6,031 nt of DNA from Burkholderiales bacterium (GTDB taxonomy: Bacteria; Pseudomonadota; Gammaproteobacteria; Burkholderiales; Ga0077523). Made by a program: the position numbers and the translations under genes. Positions 4,804 to 6,031 of the stretch are shown here, one piece after another. Positions within the stretch are counted from its first letter, which is position 1. Every line of letters starts with the position of its first letter. The notes beneath the pieces are model-generated. The model was not told the DNA's origin and searched no databases. It was given only the letters and a program-made list of their open reading frames with translations. The stretch is from positions 1 through 6,031 of the forward strand of contig JALORJ010000175.1 of assembly GCA_025459035.1 (NCBI GenBank). The letters run 5' to 3'.

Positions 4804-5760
4804 ATGATCCGTTTCCACCGCGCGCTGCTGGCCGGCGCCCTGCTCGTCGCCGGCATCGGCGCTGCGTCCGCCCACGATTCGATGAAGGACTGCAAGCCTT
4901 CGAAGTGGGGCAAGGACGACCAGATCGGCAACCTGAACTACGTCACGGCCGAGAAGACGCTGGCTGCGACGAAGCTCATCACGAAGGGCAAGGCGTACTC
5001 GCTCGGCATCGAGACCAACCGCAACACGCCGGCCTTCCCGCCGCGCAACTACTCGGTGGTCATCATGCAGCCCAACCAGGTCAACGGCACCAGCCTCGGG
5101 CCGACCAAGCTGACCTACAACGACGACGTCGTCATGGGCTGGAACGGCGTCGGCTCGCAGATCGACGGCATCGGCCACATCGGCTACGACGGCGTCTACT
5201 ACAACTGCACGCACGCCGAGGACTTCGCCAAGGTGACCGGCCTGACGAAGTTCGGCATCGAGACCATCCCGCCGATCGCGACCAAGGCGATCATCCTCGA
5301 CATCGCCGGCCTGCTCGGCGTCGACGTCATGAAGGAAGGCACGCCGATCAACGTCGCGGAGATCGAAGGCGCGATGAAGCGCCAGGGCATCAAGTCGATC
5401 GAGAAGGGCGACATCGTCATCTTCCACACCGGCTGGCTCACGCTGCTCGGCAAGGACGACAAGCGCTACGGCTCGGTCGAACCCGGTCTGGGCAAGGAAG
5501 GCGCGTTGTACCTGGTCGACAAGGGCGTCGCGGCCGTCGGCGCCGACACCTGGGGTGTCGAGGCGGTGCCGTTCGAGAAGGGCGTCGGCGTCTTCGAGAT
5601 CCACCAGATCCTGCTGCAGCAGAACGGCATCTTCATCCTCGAGACGATGAACGTCGCGCCGCTCATCAAGGACGGTGCGTACGAGGTGCTGTTCACGCTC
5701 GGCGCGTCCCGCCTGACGGGTGCCGTACAGGCGATCATCAACCCGATCGCCATCAAGTAA
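4804..5760 (+). CDS. Exported cyclase-family protein (kynurenine formamidase/isatin hydrolase-like fold)
   Basis: This 318-residue protein belongs to the putative cyclase family (Pfam PF04199), metal-dependent hydrolases such as kynurenine formamidase and isatin hydrolase. A signal peptide spans 1-23 (R3, H5 and R6, hydrophobic 8-20, cleavage ASA|HD), so it acts in the periplasm. The entry block SKWGKDDQIGNLN (33-45) is typical of the longer subfamily. The metal-site motif, usually HxGTHxDxPxHF, reads GVGSQIDGIGHI (115-126), keeping D121 and H125 but with G115 and Q119 in the two histidine places. HTGW (208-211), GADTWGVEA (247-255), H267 and E280 (ILETMN) match the C-terminal half. Lysine, asparagine and isoleucine are frequent and codon choice is very uniform, which may mean high expression. 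It is monocistronic, between a regulatory leader and a strong terminator. The substrate is unknown; an amide or lactone is likely. Confidence 0.9.
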   Translation: MIRFHRALLAGALLVAGIGAASAHDSMKDCKPSKWGKDDQIGNLNYVTAEKTLAATKLITKGKAYSLGIETNRNTPAFPPRNYSVVIMQPNQVNGTSLGPTKLTYNDDVVMGWNGVGSQIDGIGHIGYDGVYYNCTHAEDFAKVTGLTKFGIETIPPIATKAIILDIAGLLGVDVMKEGTPINVAEIEGAMKRQGIKSIEKGDIVIFHTGWLTLLGKDDKRYGSVEPGLGKEGALYLVDKGVAAVGADTWGVEAVPFEKGVGVFEIHQILLQQNGIFILETMNVAPLIKDGAYEVLFTLGASRLTGAVQAIINPIAIK

Positions 5761-5777
5761 TTCCGGGGCTGCAGGCG

Positions 5778-5808
5778 CCGCCGATCGACCTCAAGCGTCG
5801 ATCGGCGG
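5778..5808 (+). repeat. 12-bp stem-loop directly after the cyclase gene
   Basis: CCGCCGATCGAC and GTCGATCGGCGG form a perfect 12-bp stem with a 7-base loop, beginning 17 bases after the stop codon. It has no T-tract, so it is more likely an mRNA 3'-end protecting hairpin or protein site than the terminator, which follows 16 bases later. Confidence 0.65.
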
Positions 5809-5824
5809 ATCCAACCCGTTGCAC

Positions 5825-5848
5825 ACACCCGCTTCGGCGGGTGTTTTT
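5825..5848 (+). terminator. Intrinsic (Rho-independent) terminator of the cyclase gene
   Basis: ACACCCGC and GCGGGTGT form a perfect 8-bp stem closed by a TTCG tetraloop with a C-G closing pair (the very stable cUUCGg form). The stem's last T is followed directly by four more T's. This is the clearest terminator in the window. Confidence 0.9.
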
Positions 5849-6023
5849 CATGGTGCCGGCACGGCGCGCCCGCGCCCGCGCCTCAAGTCGCTCCCGCGAT
5901 CGCCGTTGCTCCCTTCGCTCCGCGACCAGACCCACATTCCTCGATGCTCCACTCATCCAGACACGCCATGCCCATTCCCGACCCCACATCCGGGGGTGGA
6001 GAGGGACGCACTGGAGGGCATCG
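5849..6023. other. Non-coding stretch after the terminator
   Basis: No frame here shows a recognisable protein and no ribosome binding site leads into one. The composition is C-rich on this strand (CTCC, CGCGCCCGC) with small self-complementary bits such as ACCCC/GGGGT near 5975-5997. It probably holds the promoter of a gene beginning at the right edge, but no convincing -35/-10 pair is seen. Confidence 0.4.
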
Positions 6024-6031
6024 ATGCCGGC
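6024..6031 (+). CDS. Possible start of a further gene, cut by the window edge
   Basis: An ATG eight bases from the edge is preceded by GGAGG (6013-6017) at a 6-base spacing, as good as the other starts here. Only two full codons (Met-Pro) are visible, so no product can be named. An in-frame-open ATG at 5969 lacks such a site. Confidence 0.3.

Noticed and set aside
4786..5604. Minus-strand open frame of 272 codons opposite the cyclase gene
   Set aside because: It is an Asp/Arg/Val-rich shadow with no recognisable domain; the opposite strand has a full signal peptide and family motifs.
5753..5989. Small minus-strand open frame across the terminator region
   Set aside because: It runs through two strong hairpins of the opposite strand, is arginine-rich and has no ribosome binding site.
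1..6031. CRISPR array, tRNA, rRNA, insertion sequence or prophage
   Set aside because: No regularly spaced repeats, no cloverleaf-like or rRNA-like sequence, no transposase or integrase motifs and no terminal repeats were seen on reading both strands.

Overview
The window is GC-rich throughout, with strong G/C preference at third codon positions, and it carries compact bacterial gene clusters. The family mix is a molybdenum-hydroxylase electron-transfer module with exported c-type cytochromes, an MDR reductase, an SDR, a DUF4864 protein and an exported cyclase-family protein. This fits a high-GC proteobacterium, most likely a betaproteobacterium of the Burkholderiales type. That placement is an inference from gene content and composition; no rRNA or other marker gene is present.

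Left part (20-1920, minus strand): four tightly packed genes read leftwards. They encode an alpha/beta hydrolase, a mono-heme cytochrome c, a small two-cluster (2Fe-2S) protein of the xanthine dehydrogenase/isoquinoline oxidoreductase type, and a second mono-heme cytochrome c. Junctions are a 4-base ATGA overlap, 28 bases and 2 bases, so this is very probably one operon. The molybdopterin-binding catalytic subunit expected with such a 2Fe-2S subunit is not in the window. Only 19 bases follow the last gene, so it may lie just past the left edge. The likely scheme is substrate oxidation by a Mo enzyme, electrons passing through the 2Fe-2S subunit to the periplasmic cytochromes and on to the respiratory chain. 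The hydrolase would act on an ester, lactone or amide related to the substrate or product.

Middle part (2036-4520): an NADP-dependent MDR reductase on the plus strand starts divergently from the hydrolase behind a strong ribosome binding site. It converges on a minus-strand gene for a small exported DUF4864 protein; the two stop codons sit in the arms of one short palindrome. The DUF4864 gene diverges from a plus-strand SDR oxidoreductase across about 160 bases holding a 12-base palindrome and a 7+7 inverted repeat with arms two helical turns apart.

Right part (4521-6031): a 283-base regulatory interval holds a 10-bp hairpin after the SDR gene, phased A-tracts, an extended -10 candidate and several TTGCA-type palindromes. 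It leads to an exported protein of the cyclase/kynurenine formamidase-like family. That gene is followed by a 12-bp stem-loop and then a textbook intrinsic terminator. The final 180 bases hold no supported gene, except a possible new start with a good ribosome binding site eight bases from the right edge.

Every enzyme here belongs to a known fold family, and no substrate can be read from sequence alone. I see no CRISPR array, tRNA, rRNA, insertion sequence or phage gene. The least ordinary features are the doubled cytochrome around the 2Fe-2S gene, the palindrome set upstream of the cyclase gene, and the altered metal-site motif of the cyclase.
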